Shown one piece after another: positions 55,089-64,000 of a stretch of DNA of 64,000 nt. The notes beneath the pieces were generated by a model. The model saw only the letters and a list, made by a program, of their open reading frames with translations. It was not told where the DNA came from and did not search any database. The first letter of the stretch is position 1, and every line of letters starts with the position of its first letter. Source of the DNA: Shinella curvata (GTDB lineage Bacteria > Pseudomonadota > Alphaproteobacteria > Rhizobiales > Rhizobiaceae). Location of the stretch: positions 806,001-870,000 of the forward strand of contig NZ_JALJCJ010000002.1 in the NCBI RefSeq assembly GCF_022899935.1. Reading direction: 5' to 3'. The translations under genes and the position numbers were made by a program.

Positions 55089-57167
55089 ATGGCAAAGCTG
55101 AAAGTCGACGGAAAAGAAATCGAAGTCCCGGATCACTTCACACTGCTTCAGGCGTGTGAGGAGGCCGGCGCCGAAGTTCCGCGCTTCTGTTTCCACGAGC
55201 GGTTGTCGGTTGCCGGCAACTGCCGCATGTGCCTCGTCGAGGTGAAGGGTGGCCCGCCGAAGCCGGCAGCCTCCTGCGCCATGGGCGTGCGCGACCTGCG
55301 TCCCGGCCCGAACGGCGAAGCGCCCGAAGTCTTCACGACCACGCCGATGGTCAAGAAGGCGCGCGAAGGCGTCATGGAATTCCTGCTCATCAACCATCCC
55401 TTGGATTGCCCGATCTGCGACCAGGGTGGCGAATGCGACCTGCAGGACCAGGCAATGGCCTTCGGCATCGACAGTTCGCGCTATTCGGAAAACAAGCGCG
55501 CGGTCGAGGACAAGTATATCGGCCCGCTCGTCAAGACGATCATGAACCGCTGCATTCACTGCACGCGTTGCGTTCGTTTCACGACGGAAGTGGCCGGCAT
55601 CACCGAGCTCGGCCTGATCGGCCGCGGTGAAGACGCCGAGATCACCACCTATCTCGAGCAGGCGATGACCTCGGAGCTGCAGGGCAACGTGGTCGACCTT
55701 TGCCCGGTCGGCGCGCTGACCTCCAAGCCCTTCGCCTTCACGGCCCGTCCGTGGGAACTGAACAAGACCGAATCGATCGACGTCATGGACGCTGTCGGCT
55801 CGGCCATCCGCGTCGATACGCGTGGCCGCGAAGTCATGCGCATCCTGCCGCGCATCAACGAAGAGATCAACGAAGAGTGGATCTCCGACAAGACCCGCTT
55901 CATCTGGGACGGCTTGAAGACCCAGCGCCTCGACCGCCCCTATGTCCGCAAGGACGGCCGTTTGCAGCCCGCCACCTGGGCTGACGCCTTCGGCGCCATC
56001 AAGGCCGCTGTTGCCGGCATCTCGGGCGACCGCATCGGTGCGATCGCCGGTGACCTTGCCTCCGTCGAGGAAATGTTCGCGCTCCGCGAACTGATGGCCT
56101 CGCTCGGTTCGAAGAATATCGATTGCCGCCAGGACGGTTCGCAGCTCGACCCGTCGCTCGGCCGCGCCAGCTACCTGTTCAACCCGACCATCGAAGGCAT
56201 CGAGCAAGCCGATGCGCTGCTCATCGTCGGCGCCAATCCGCGCCTCGAAGCCGCCGTGCTCAACGCCCGCATCCGCAAGCGCTGGCGCATGGACAACTTC
56301 CCGATCGGCGTGATCGGCGAACAGGCTGAGCTGCGCTACGGCTACGACTATCTCGGCGCCGGCACGGACACGCTGTCTGGCCTCATCGACGGCTCGGTCA
56401 AGTTTGCGGCCAAGCTGAAGAAGGCCGAGCGTCCGATGATCATCATCGGCCAGGGCGCCCTGTCGCGTGCCGATGGCCTCGCTGTTCTCTCGGCCGTTTC
56501 GGCGCTTGCCGACAAGGTCGGTGCGGTCAAGGCGGACTGGAACGGTCTGGCCGTTCTGCACACCGCGGCTTCGCGTGTCGGCGGCCTCGACCTCGGCTTC
56601 GTGCCGGGCGAGGGCGGCAAGACCGCAGCCGACATGCTTTCGGGCACAGACGTGTTGTTTCTGCTCGGCGCCGACGAAATGGATTTCGCCAAGAAGTCGG
56701 CCTTCACGGTCTATATCGGCTCGCATGGTGACAACGCGGCGCATGTCGCCGACGTCATCCTGCCGGGCGCGACCTACACCGAGAAGTCGGGCACCTGGGT
56801 CAACACCGAAGGCCGCGTTCAGATGGGCAACCGCGCCGGCTTCGCACCGGGCGATGCCCGCGAGGACTGGGCAATCCTGCGTGCGCTTTCCGACGTGCTC
56901 GGCAAGAAGCTGCCGTTTGATTCGCTTCTCCAGCTGCGCGCAAAACTCTATGCCGCGCACCCGCATTTCGCGGCGATCGACGAGATCGCAGCGGGCGAAA
57001 TCGCCGATCTCTCGGCCCTTGCGAAAAAAGGCGGGACGATGGCGAATTCCGGGTTTGCGTCTCCGATCAAAGACTTCTATTTGACGAACCCGATAGCGCG
57101 CGCCTCCGCGGTCATGGCCGAATGCTCGGCGCTTGCCCGCAACAATTTCAAAGCCGCGGCGGAATGA
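55089..57167 (+). CDS. nuoG: NADH-quinone oxidoreductase subunit G
   Basis: 692 residues. The N-terminal ferredoxin-like domain has [17 protein letters not shown] and CAMG for the [2Fe-2S] centre, then [17 protein letters not shown] and [10 protein letters not shown] for [4Fe-4S] centres. The rest is a molybdopterin-oxidoreductase-like domain without the cofactor function, ending near [18 protein letters not shown] 116-base gap before it is the largest inside the operon after the accessory gene. Confidence 0.98.
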   Translation: MAKLKVDGKEIEVPDHFTLLQACEEAGAEVPRFCFHERLSVAGNCRMCLVEVKGGPPKPAASCAMGVRDLRPGPNGEAPEVFTTTPMVKKAREGVMEFLLINHPLDCPICDQGGECDLQDQAMAFGIDSSRYSENKRAVEDKYIGPLVKTIMNRCIHCTRCVRFTTEVAGITELGLIGRGEDAEITTYLEQAMTSELQGNVVDLCPVGALTSKPFAFTARPWELNKTESIDVMDAVGSAIRVDTRGREVMRILPRINEEINEEWISDKTRFIWDGLKTQRLDRPYVRKDGRLQPATWADAFGAIKAAVAGISGDRIGAIAGDLASVEEMFALRELMASLGSKNIDCRQDGSQLDPSLGRASYLFNPTIEGIEQADALLIVGANPRLEAAVLNARIRKRWRMDNFPIGVIGEQAELRYGYDYLGAGTDTLSGLIDGSVKFAAKLKKAERPMIIIGQGALSRADGLAVLSAVSALADKVGAVKADWNGLAVLHTAASRVGGLDLGFVPGEGGKTAADMLSGTDVLFLLGADEMDFAKKSAFTVYIGSHGDNAAHVADVILPGATYTEKSGTWVNTEGRVQMGNRAGFAPGDAREDWAILRALSDVLGKKLPFDSLLQLRAKLYAAHPHFAAIDEIAAGEIADLSALAKKGGTMANSGFASPIKDFYLTNPIARASAVMAECSALARNNFKAAAE

Positions 57168-57187
57168 GCGCGAAGGAATAAGACGTT

Positions 57188-58231
57188 ATGGACGCTTTCA
57201 TTTCGACCTACGTTTGGCCCGGCCTGATCATGGTGGCGCAGTCGCTGCTGCTTCTGGTCGCGCTTCTGGTCTTCATCGCCTACATTCTTCTGGCCGACCG
57301 CAAGATCTGGGCCGCCGTTCAGCTGCGCCGCGGCCCGAACGTCGTCGGCCCCTGGGGTCTGTTCCAGTCGTTTGCCGACCTCCTGAAGTTCGTTTTCAAG
57401 GAGCCGGTCATCCCGGCGACGGCCAACAAGGTGATCTTCCTTCTGGCCCCGCTCGTCTCCGTGACGCTGGCGCTCGCCACCTGGGCTGTCGTGCCGCTCA
57501 ATAATGGCTGGGTCATCGCCAACATCAATGTCGGCATCCTCTACATCTTCGCGATCTCTTCGCTCGAAGTGTACGGCATTATCATGGGCGGCTGGGCTTC
57601 GAACTCGAAGTACCCGTTCCTCGGCGCGCTGCGTTCAGCCGCACAGATGGTGTCCTATGAAGTGTCGATCGGTTTCGTCATCGTCACCGTTCTGCTTTGC
57701 GTCGGTTCGCTGAACCTGACGGATATCGTGATGTCGCAGAGCGACGGTCTCGGCACGCGCCTCGGCCTGCCTGCCTCGTTCCTCGACTGGCACTGGCTGG
57801 CGCTGTTCCCGATGTTCGTCATCTTCTTCATCTCGGCGCTCGCCGAGACGAACCGCCCGCCTTTCGACCTGCCGGAAGCCGAATCCGAACTCGTCGCCGG
57901 CTTCATGGTCGAATATGGCTCGACCCCGTACATGATGTTCATGCTCGGCGAATACGCCGCCATCTGCCTGATGTGCGCGCTGATGACGATCCTGTTCCTC
58001 GGCGGCTGGCTGCCTCCTGTCGACGTCTGGTTCCTGAACTGGGTGCCGGGTATCATCTGGTTCATCCTGAAGGCATCCTTCGTCTTCTTCATGTTCGCGA
58101 TGGTGAAGGCCTTCGTGCCGCGCTACCGCTACGACCAGCTCATGCGTCTCGGCTGGAAGGTCTTCCTTCCGATCTCGCTGGCCATGGTCGTCATTACCGC
58201 ATTCGTGCTGAAGCTCATGGGGACCGCATGA
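57188..58231 (+). CDS. nuoH: NADH-quinone oxidoreductase subunit H
   Basis: 347 residues, about eight membrane helices. Conserved loops at the quinone channel are [26 protein letters not shown] and [26 protein letters not shown]. It anchors the peripheral arm and forms most of the ubiquinone chamber with NuoB and NuoD. Confidence 0.98.
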   Translation: MDAFISTYVWPGLIMVAQSLLLLVALLVFIAYILLADRKIWAAVQLRRGPNVVGPWGLFQSFADLLKFVFKEPVIPATANKVIFLLAPLVSVTLALATWAVVPLNNGWVIANINVGILYIFAISSLEVYGIIMGGWASNSKYPFLGALRSAAQMVSYEVSIGFVIVTVLLCVGSLNLTDIVMSQSDGLGTRLGLPASFLDWHWLALFPMFVIFFISALAETNRPPFDLPEAESELVAGFMVEYGSTPYMMFMLGEYAAICLMCALMTILFLGGWLPPVDVWFLNWVPGIIWFILKASFVFFMFAMVKAFVPRYRYDQLMRLGWKVFLPISLAMVVITAFVLKLMGTA

Positions 58232-58268
58232 CGATCGCGCCCCGCCTCAGCAGCATTGGAGCTTGAAA

Positions 58269-58760
58269 ATGGCTAGTCTCTCACAAGCCGTAAACTCGCT
58301 GTTCCTCAAGGAATTCGTCGGCGCGTTCTTTCTGTCGATGCGCTACTTCTTCCGCCCGAAGGCAACGGTGAACTATCCGTTCGAGAAGGGCCCGGTCTCT
58401 CCGCGCTTCCGCGGCGAACACGCGCTGCGCCGCTACCCGAACGGTGAAGAGCGCTGCATCGCCTGCAAGCTGTGTGAAGCGATCTGTCCTGCTCAGGCCA
58501 TCACCATCGAGGCGGGTCCCCGCCGCAATGACGGCACGCGCCGCACGGTGCGTTACGACATCGACATGGTGAAGTGCATCTATTGCGGCTTCTGCCAGGA
58601 AGCCTGCCCGGTCGACGCCATCGTCGAAGGTCCGAACTTCGAGTTCTCGACCGAGACGCGCGAAGAGCTCTACTACGACAAGCAGAAGCTCCTCGAGAAC
58701 GGCGATCGCTGGGAGCGGGAAATCGCCCGCAACATCGCGATGGACTCGCCTTACCGCTGA
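58269..58760 (+). CDS. nuoI: NADH-quinone oxidoreductase subunit I
   Basis: 163 residues from the ATG at 58269 (a TTG two codons earlier is possible). Two ferredoxin motifs, [14 protein letters not shown] and [14 protein letters not shown], bind clusters N6a and N6b. It links NuoG to NuoB in the electron wire. Confidence 0.98.
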   Translation: MASLSQAVNSLFLKEFVGAFFLSMRYFFRPKATVNYPFEKGPVSPRFRGEHALRRYPNGEERCIACKLCEAICPAQAITIEAGPRRNDGTRRTVRYDIDMVKCIYCGFCQEACPVDAIVEGPNFEFSTETREELYYDKQKLLENGDRWEREIARNIAMDSPYR

Positions 58761-58861
58761 TCGGCGGAAGGCATACTGAATTTCAAGTGCCTGACGAGTG
58801 CGTTCGTCAGGCTTCGACGGGGAGGGGGGACCTTCTCCGGGGAAGACGAAAAGGCACCAAA

Positions 58862-59476
58862 ATGGGTCTGCAGGCTCTATTCTTCTATATCTTCGCCTTT
58901 GTGGCGGTGGCGTCCGCCTTCATGGTGATCGCGTCCAGGAATCCGGTCTATTCCGTGCTGTTCCTGATCCTCACCTTCTTCAACTCGGCGGGCCTGTTCC
59001 TCCTGACGGGCGCCGAGTTCCTGGCGATGATCCTGCTGGTCGTCTATGTCGGCGCCGTTGCGGTTCTCTTCCTCTTCGTCGTCATGATGCTCGACATCGA
59101 TTTCGCCGAATTGAGGGCAGGCGCCCTGGAATACGCACCGGTCGGCGCGCTGATCGGCATCATCCTGGCGATCGAGCTGGTCGTCGTCGTTGGTGGCTCG
59201 ACGCTCTCGCCGGAGATCGCCGCCAATGCGTCGATGCCGATCCCGCCGGTCGCGGAACGCCAGAACACCGCCGCCCTCGGCGACGTGCTCTATACGAACT
59301 ACGTCTACTTCTTCCAGATTGCCGGCCTCGTGCTGCTCGTCGCCATGATCGGTGCGATCGTGCTGACGCTGCGCCACAAGCCGCACATCAAGCGCCAGAA
59401 CATCTCGCAGCAGGTTGCCCGCACGCCGGAAACCGCCGTCGAGGTGGTCAAGGTGAAGCCCGGTCAGGGCATCTGA
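58862..59476 (+). CDS. nuoJ: NADH-quinone oxidoreductase subunit J
   Basis: 204 residues from the ATG at 58862; upstream in-frame residues overlap nuoI in another frame and are not conserved. Five hydrophobic helices with the conserved FLLTGAEFLAMILLVVYVGAVAVLFLFVVMML block, containing the helix-3 pi-bulge region that couples quinone chemistry to proton pumping. Confidence 0.96.
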   Translation: MGLQALFFYIFAFVAVASAFMVIASRNPVYSVLFLILTFFNSAGLFLLTGAEFLAMILLVVYVGAVAVLFLFVVMMLDIDFAELRAGALEYAPVGALIGIILAIELVVVVGGSTLSPEIAANASMPIPPVAERQNTAALGDVLYTNYVYFFQIAGLVLLVAMIGAIVLTLRHKPHIKRQNISQQVARTPETAVEVVKVKPGQGI

Positions 59477-59503
59477 GGCAGCGCGGGACCAAGGAAAAGA
59501 AAA

Positions 59504-59812
59504 ATGGAAATCGGTATTTCCCACTATCTCACCGTCAGCGCCATCCTCTTCACTCTCGGCGTTTTCGGCATCTTCCTGAACCGGAAGAACGTCATCGTCA
59601 TCCTGATGTCGATCGAGCTGATCCTGCTGTCGGTCAACATCAACATGGTGGCGTTCTCGCACTTCCTGAACGACATCGTCGGCCAGGTCTTCGCGCTGTT
59701 CATTCTGACCGTCGCAGCTGCGGAAGCGGCCATCGGTCTTGCAATTCTCGTCGTCTTCTACCGCAACCGCGGTTCGATCGCCGTCGAAGACGTCAATATG
59801 ATGAAGGGTTGA
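59504..59812 (+). CDS. nuoK: NADH-quinone oxidoreductase subunit K
   Basis: 102 residues, three helices. Membrane glutamates are conserved in [17 protein letters not shown] and [17 protein letters not shown]. It forms part of the E-channel between NuoJ and NuoN. Confidence 0.98.
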   Translation: MEIGISHYLTVSAILFTLGVFGIFLNRKNVIVILMSIELILLSVNINMVAFSHFLNDIVGQVFALFILTVAAAEAAIGLAILVVFYRNRGSIAVEDVNMMKG

Positions 59813-59819
59813 TCGGGTC

Positions 59820-61817
59820 ATGGATACCATCATCAAGGCAATCGTCTTCCTTCCGCTCACCGGCTTCCTGATCGCCGGCATCGGCGGCAATGCCATCGGC
59901 GCCAAGGCGTCGGAATATGTCACGTCCGGCTTCATGATCATCGCCGCCGCGCTGTCCTGGATCGTCTTCTTCGACGTCGCCATGGGCGAGACGGAGATGG
60001 TCAAGGTTTCCGTGCTGCGCTGGATCCAGTCCGGTGGCTTCGATGTCGAATGGGCGTTCCGCGTCGATACGCTGACGGCCGTCATGCTGGTCGTCGTCAA
60101 CTCCGTCTCGACGCTGGTGCATGTCTATTCCATCGGCTACATGCATCACGACCCGCATCGGCCGCGCTTCTTCGCCTATCTCTCGCTCTTCACCTTCGCC
60201 ATGCTCATGCTGGTCACGTCGGACAATCTGCTTCAGATGTTCTTCGGCTGGGAAGGCGTGGGTCTGGCGTCCTATCTCCTGATCGGTTTCTGGTACAAGA
60301 AGCCGTCGGCCTGCGCCGCCGCCATGAAGGCCTTCATCGTCAACCGCGTCGGTGACTTCGGCTTCGCGCTCGGCATCTTCCTGGTCTTCGTGCTGTTCGG
60401 CTCGATCAATTTCGAGACGATCTTCGCGACCGCCGCGACCTACCTGCCGGCTGAGGGTGCAGCAGACGCCGCCGAACCCGTCATCAATCTTTTCGGCATG
60501 ACGCTCGACAAGTCGCACGCCCTGACCGCCACCTGCCTGCTGCTCTTCATGGGCGCGATGGGCAAGTCGGCGCAGTTCCTGCTGCACACCTGGCTGCCGG
60601 ACGCCATGGAAGGCCCGACCCCGGTTTCGGCCCTCATCCATGCCGCGACCATGGTCACCGCCGGCGTCTTCCTCGTCGCCCGCATGTCGCCGCTGTTCGA
60701 ACTGTCGCACACCGCGCTCATGGTCGTGACGCTGGTCGGTGCCATCACCGCCTTCTTCGCAGCCACCGTCGGCCTCGTGCAGAACGACATCAAGCGCGTC
60801 ATCGCCTATTCGACCTGCTCGCAGCTTGGCTACATGTTCGTGGCGCTCGGCATCGGCGCCTATGGCGCCGCGATCTTCCATCTCTTCACGCACGCCTTCT
60901 TCAAGGCCCTGCTGTTCCTGGGTGCGGGCTCCGTCATCCACGCCGTCGATGGCGAGCAGGACATGCGGTACATGGGCGGCCTGCGCAAGCACATCCCCGT
61001 GACCTTCTGGATGATGACGATCGGCACGCTCGCGCTCACCGGCGTCGGCATCCCGGGCACCATCATCGGCTTTGCCGGCTTCTTCTCGAAGGACGCGATC
61101 ATCGAATCGGCTTTCGCGTCGCATAGCCCGGTCGCCGGCTTCGCCTTCGTGATGCTGGTCATCGCCGCGCTCTTCACGAGCTTCTATTCCTGGCGCCTGG
61201 CCTTCATGACCTTCTTCGGCAAGCCGCGCGCCTCCGCAGATGTCATGCACCACGTGCACGAATCTCCGGCCGTGATGTTGATCCCGCTCTATCTGCTGGC
61301 TGCCGGCGCCGTCGTTGCGGGCGTGATTTTCGTGGAGTATTTCTACGGCCACCACTACGACGAATTCTGGCAGGGCGCGCTCTTCACGGGTGCTGAAAAT
61401 CACCTCGTGCATGAGTTCCACAATGTGCCGAAGTGGGTGAAGTGGAGCCCGTTCGCCGCCATGGCCATCGGCTTCGTCACCGCCTGGTACATGTATATCC
61501 GTTCGCCGGAAACGCCGAAGGCACTGGCCGAGCAGCATCGTGGTCTCTACCAGTTCCTGCTCAACAAGTGGTACTTCGACGAACTCTACAACTTCCTCTT
61601 CGTGCGCCCTGCCATGTGGCTCGGCCGTACGCTGTGGAAGAAGGGTGACGGCGCCGTCATCGACGGTCTCGGCCCGAACGGCATCGCCGCTCGCGTCGTC
61701 GACGTCACCGACCGCGTCGTGCGCCTGCAGACCGGTTACCTCTATCACTACGCATTCGCGATGCTGCTGGGTATTGCAGCACTCGTTACCTGGATGATGC
61801 TCGGGAGCTCCCTCTGA
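59820..61817 (+). CDS. nuoL: NADH-quinone oxidoreductase subunit L
   Basis: 665 residues. The antiporter-like core has [22 protein letters not shown]-like, [30 protein letters not shown] and [37 protein letters not shown] segments with key lysines and histidines. A long lateral helix at the C-terminus (about 530-600) follows. It is the distal proton pump. Its stop overlaps the nuoM start. Confidence 0.98.
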   Translation: MDTIIKAIVFLPLTGFLIAGIGGNAIGAKASEYVTSGFMIIAAALSWIVFFDVAMGETEMVKVSVLRWIQSGGFDVEWAFRVDTLTAVMLVVVNSVSTLVHVYSIGYMHHDPHRPRFFAYLSLFTFAMLMLVTSDNLLQMFFGWEGVGLASYLLIGFWYKKPSACAAAMKAFIVNRVGDFGFALGIFLVFVLFGSINFETIFATAATYLPAEGAADAAEPVINLFGMTLDKSHALTATCLLLFMGAMGKSAQFLLHTWLPDAMEGPTPVSALIHAATMVTAGVFLVARMSPLFELSHTALMVVTLVGAITAFFAATVGLVQNDIKRVIAYSTCSQLGYMFVALGIGAYGAAIFHLFTHAFFKALLFLGAGSVIHAVDGEQDMRYMGGLRKHIPVTFWMMTIGTLALTGVGIPGTIIGFAGFFSKDAIIESAFASHSPVAGFAFVMLVIAALFTSFYSWRLAFMTFFGKPRASADVMHHVHESPAVMLIPLYLLAAGAVVAGVIFVEYFYGHHYDEFWQGALFTGAENHLVHEFHNVPKWVKWSPFAAMAIGFVTAWYMYIRSPETPKALAEQHRGLYQFLLNKWYFDELYNFLFVRPAMWLGRTLWKKGDGAVIDGLGPNGIAARVVDVTDRVVRLQTGYLYHYAFAMLLGIAALVTWMMLGSSL

Positions 61818-63328
61818 TGACCGATTGGCCCATTCTTTCAGCGGTCACCTTCCTGCCGCTCGTCGGCGTGGCGCTCCTGCTCCTGACGCGGGAAGACAGC
61901 CCGTACGGCCGCCGCAACATCCTGAACGTCGCGATGCTGACGACGGTCGTCACCTTCCTGTTGTCGCTGTTCATCTGGATCGGGTTCGATTATTCGAACC
62001 CGGGCTTCCAGATGACGGAAAGGCATGAATGGCTCGGCACCGGCATTGCCTACCATCTCGGCGTCGACGGCATCTCCATTCTGTTCGTCATCCTCTCGAC
62101 CTTCCTGATGCCCTTCTGCGTCCTCGCAAGCTGGCATTCTGTCGAGAAGCGCCTGAAGGAATACATGATCGCCTTCCTGCTTCTGGAAGTGTTCATGGTC
62201 GGCGTCTTCGTCTCGCTCGATATCGTTCTCTTCTACGTCTTCTTCGAAGCGGGCCTCATTCCGATGTTCATCATCATCGGCGTGTGGGGCGGCAAGGATC
62301 GCGTCTACGCATCCTACAAGTTCTTCCTCTACACGCTGCTCGGCTCTGTGCTTATGCTGCTCGCCATCATGGCGATGTACTGGCAGGCCGGCACGACCGA
62401 CATCACGGAGTTGCTCGCCTACAACTTCCCGGCCCATATGCAGACCTGGTTGTGGCTCGCCTTCTTTGCCTCGTTCGCGGTGAAGATGCCGATGTGGCCG
62501 GTCCATACCTGGCTTCCCGACGCGCACGTTCAGGCGCCGACGGCAGGTTCGGTCATCCTGGCCGGCGTGCTGCTGAAGCTCGGCGGCTACGGTTTCATCC
62601 GTTTCTCGCTGGCCATGTTCCCGCTCGCGTCGGACTATTTCGCCCCCTTCGTCTTCGCGCTGTCCGTCATCGCCATCATCTACACGTCGCTGGTGGCGCT
62701 GATGCAGGAAGACATCAAGAAGCTGATCGCTTATTCGTCGGTAGCCCATATGGGCTATGTCACGATGGGCATCTTCGCAGCGAACGAGCAGGGGCTTCAG
62801 GGCGCCATCTTCCAGATGCTCTCGCACGGCATCGTTTCCGGCGCGCTCTTCCTTTGCGTCGGCGTGGTCTATGACCGGCTGCACACCCGCGAGATCACGG
62901 CCTATGGCGGTCTCGTCAACAACATGCCGAAATATGCCGTCGCCTTCATGATCTTCACCATGGCGAATGTCGGCCTTCCCGGCACGTCGGGTTTCGTGGG
63001 GGAAATCATGACACTGGTCGGCGCCTTCCGCGCCAACACCTGGGTTGCGCTGTTCGCCACCACCGGCGTCATCCTCTCGGCCTCCTATGCGCTCTGGCTC
63101 TATCGCCGGGTGATCTTCGGTGCGCTCGAGAAGGAAAGCCTGAAATCGCTGCTCGACTTGTCGGGCCGTGAAAAGGCGCTGCTCTACCCGCTGGTGATCC
63201 TGACGATCTTCTTCGGTGTCTATCCGGCGCCGGTCTTCGATGTGACGGCGGCTTCGGTCGACGCGCTTCTCAATCAATACTCCGCGGCTCTGCAAGCGGC
63301 GCAATCCGTTGCGCTCTCGGCGAACTGA
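61817..63328 (+). CDS. nuoM: NADH-quinone oxidoreductase subunit M
   Basis: 503 residues, antiporter-like, starting on the last base of nuoL. Conserved segments are [61 protein letters not shown] in parts, and [16 protein letters not shown]. It is one of three proton-pumping subunits, between NuoL and NuoN. Confidence 0.98.
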   Translation: MTDWPILSAVTFLPLVGVALLLLTREDSPYGRRNILNVAMLTTVVTFLLSLFIWIGFDYSNPGFQMTERHEWLGTGIAYHLGVDGISILFVILSTFLMPFCVLASWHSVEKRLKEYMIAFLLLEVFMVGVFVSLDIVLFYVFFEAGLIPMFIIIGVWGGKDRVYASYKFFLYTLLGSVLMLLAIMAMYWQAGTTDITELLAYNFPAHMQTWLWLAFFASFAVKMPMWPVHTWLPDAHVQAPTAGSVILAGVLLKLGGYGFIRFSLAMFPLASDYFAPFVFALSVIAIIYTSLVALMQEDIKKLIAYSSVAHMGYVTMGIFAANEQGLQGAIFQMLSHGIVSGALFLCVGVVYDRLHTREITAYGGLVNNMPKYAVAFMIFTMANVGLPGTSGFVGEIMTLVGAFRANTWVALFATTGVILSASYALWLYRRVIFGALEKESLKSLLDLSGREKALLYPLVILTIFFGVYPAPVFDVTAASVDALLNQYSAALQAAQSVALSAN

Positions 63329-63343
63329 GGACGGGACCAGACA

Positions 63344-64000
63344 ATGACTGCTGATACACTTCTCGCCAGCCTTCAGCTCTCGACGCCCGAGATCATTCTC
63401 GCCGTCGGCGGCCTGGTCCTGCTGATGATCGGTGTGTTCTCGGGCGAACGCTCGGGCACCACCGTCACCGGCCTTGCCGTTGCCGTCCTCATCATCGCCG
63501 GCCTCTGGCTGGTGCTCGCGACCGGCGAAGGCCAGGCCTACGGCGGCGCCTTCGTCTCCGACGCTTTCGCCAAGTTCATGAAGGTGCTGGCCCTGATCGG
63601 CTCGATCACCGCGATGGTGATGACCGTCGGCCACGCCCGCTCCGAACAGCTCGATCGTTTCGAGTTCCCGGTTCTGATCGTGCTGTCGACGCTCGGCATG
63701 CTCTTGATGATCTCGGCAAACAGCCTGCTGTCGCTCTATCTCGCGCTGGAACTCCAGTCGCTCGCGCTCTACGTGGTTGCCGCGATCAACCGCGATAGCC
63801 TGCGCTCGACGGAAGCCGGCCTCAAGTATTTCGTGCTCGGCGCGCTTTCCTCGGGCATGCTGCTTTACGGCATGTCGCTGGTCTATGGTTTCACCGGCCA
63901 TATCGGCTTCCAGGACATCGCAGCTGCGCTGACCGCCGAAGGCCGTTCGCTCGGCCTCGTCTTCGGCCTGGTGTTCATCCTTGCCGGCCTTGCCTTCAAG
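63344..64000 (+). CDS. nuoN: NADH-quinone oxidoreductase subunit N, N-terminal part (window-truncated)
   Basis: 219 codons are present before the window edge, beginning [28 protein letters not shown] at 63344. Several membrane helices and the [20 protein letters not shown] signature identify Nuo[26 protein letters not shown] follows. It starts 15 bases after nuoM, and the full protein would be about 480 residues. Confidence 0.96.
   Translation, partial: MTADTLLASLQLSTPEIILAVGGLVLLMIGVFSGERSGTTVTGLAVAVLIIAGLWLVLATGEGQAYGGAFVSDAFAKFMKVLALIGSITAMVMTVGHARSEQLDRFEFPVLIVLSTLGMLLMISANSLLSLYLALELQSLALYVVAAINRDSLRSTEAGLKYFVLGALSSGMLLYGMSLVYGFTGHIGFQDIAAALTAEGRSLGLVFGLVFILAGLAFK

Noticed and set aside
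59793-63901. Two long minus-strand open frames (651 and 687 codons) across nuoL, nuoM and nuoN
   Set aside because: Antisense to genuine membrane subunits; the products are almost entirely charged residues, the expected mirror of hydrophobic codons.
1-64000. CRISPR array, prophage, insertion sequence, restriction or toxin-antitoxin system
   Set aside because: No regularly spaced direct repeats, transposase, integrase, methylase or toxin motifs were seen on either strand.

Overview
The window is about 64 kb of high-GC DNA from an alphaproteobacterial chromosome, most likely a member of the Rhizobiaceae (Rhizobium/Agrobacterium/Ensifer/Shinella group). The evidence is the rplM-rpsI-speB-argC block, the clpP-clpX-lon-hupB proteostasis block, a 14-gene type nuo operon with rhizobial-style extra small genes, and palindromic intergenic repeats of the kind common in rhizobia. 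Genus assignment is inference; no 16S or other marker is present.

Layout. 1-2.6 kb: minus-strand rplM-rpsI, speB-like ureohydrolase and the start of argC. 2.6-11.5 kb: housekeeping and small metabolic genes, namely a hotdog thioesterase, a crotonase-fold protein without the usual catalytic glutamates, an EamA exporter, two tandem CoA-binding proteins, O-acetylhomoserine sulfhydrylase, a cupin, a P450 with a small membrane protein, and a secreted gamma-glutamyltransferase. 11.7-17.8 kb: clpP, a YjbR/MmcQ protein, clpX, lon and hupB, with heat-shock-like promoter candidates before clpP and lon. 18-29 kb: a secreted phytase/esterase-like protein behind a clear PHO box, a MarR regulator, an SbcCD-like nuclease/ATPase pair and secDF. 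29-35.8 kb: catabolic genes (FAD amine/amino-acid oxidase with a LysR regulator, an orphan polar amino-acid binding protein, mannonate dehydratase, an SDR, an aldo/keto reductase). 35.9-44.1 kb: a complete histidine-utilisation cluster, hutI-H-G-U-D on the minus strand and hutF-hutC divergent, with a HutC-type operator between them. 44-46.7 kb: a CHASE2 adenylate/guanylate cyclase and a DUF3597 protein. 46.9-47.5 kb: tRNA-Val and two identical tRNA-Asp genes. 47.6-64 kb: a prohibitin-like SPFH protein and then the complex I operon nuoA-nuoN, the last gene cut by the window end.

How the genes work together. The Clp/Lon/HU block is a protein quality-control unit. The hut genes degrade histidine to glutamate and formate by the five-step route (HutF plus HutG). 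The nuo genes encode proton-pumping NADH:quinone oxidoreductase. Two nuo-operon proteins (the long NuoE and a separate 224-residue protein after nuoF) share a C-terminal helix-hairpin-helix-like domain, and a 78-residue predicted periplasmic protein sits between nuoD and nuoE. These are the least explained parts of an otherwise familiar operon. I found no CRISPR array, prophage, insertion sequence, or toxin-antitoxin or restriction system, and no convincing wholly new multi-gene system. The best leads are the nuo accessory proteins, the PHO-box phytase-like gene, the degenerate crotonase, and several unassigned inverted-repeat operators.
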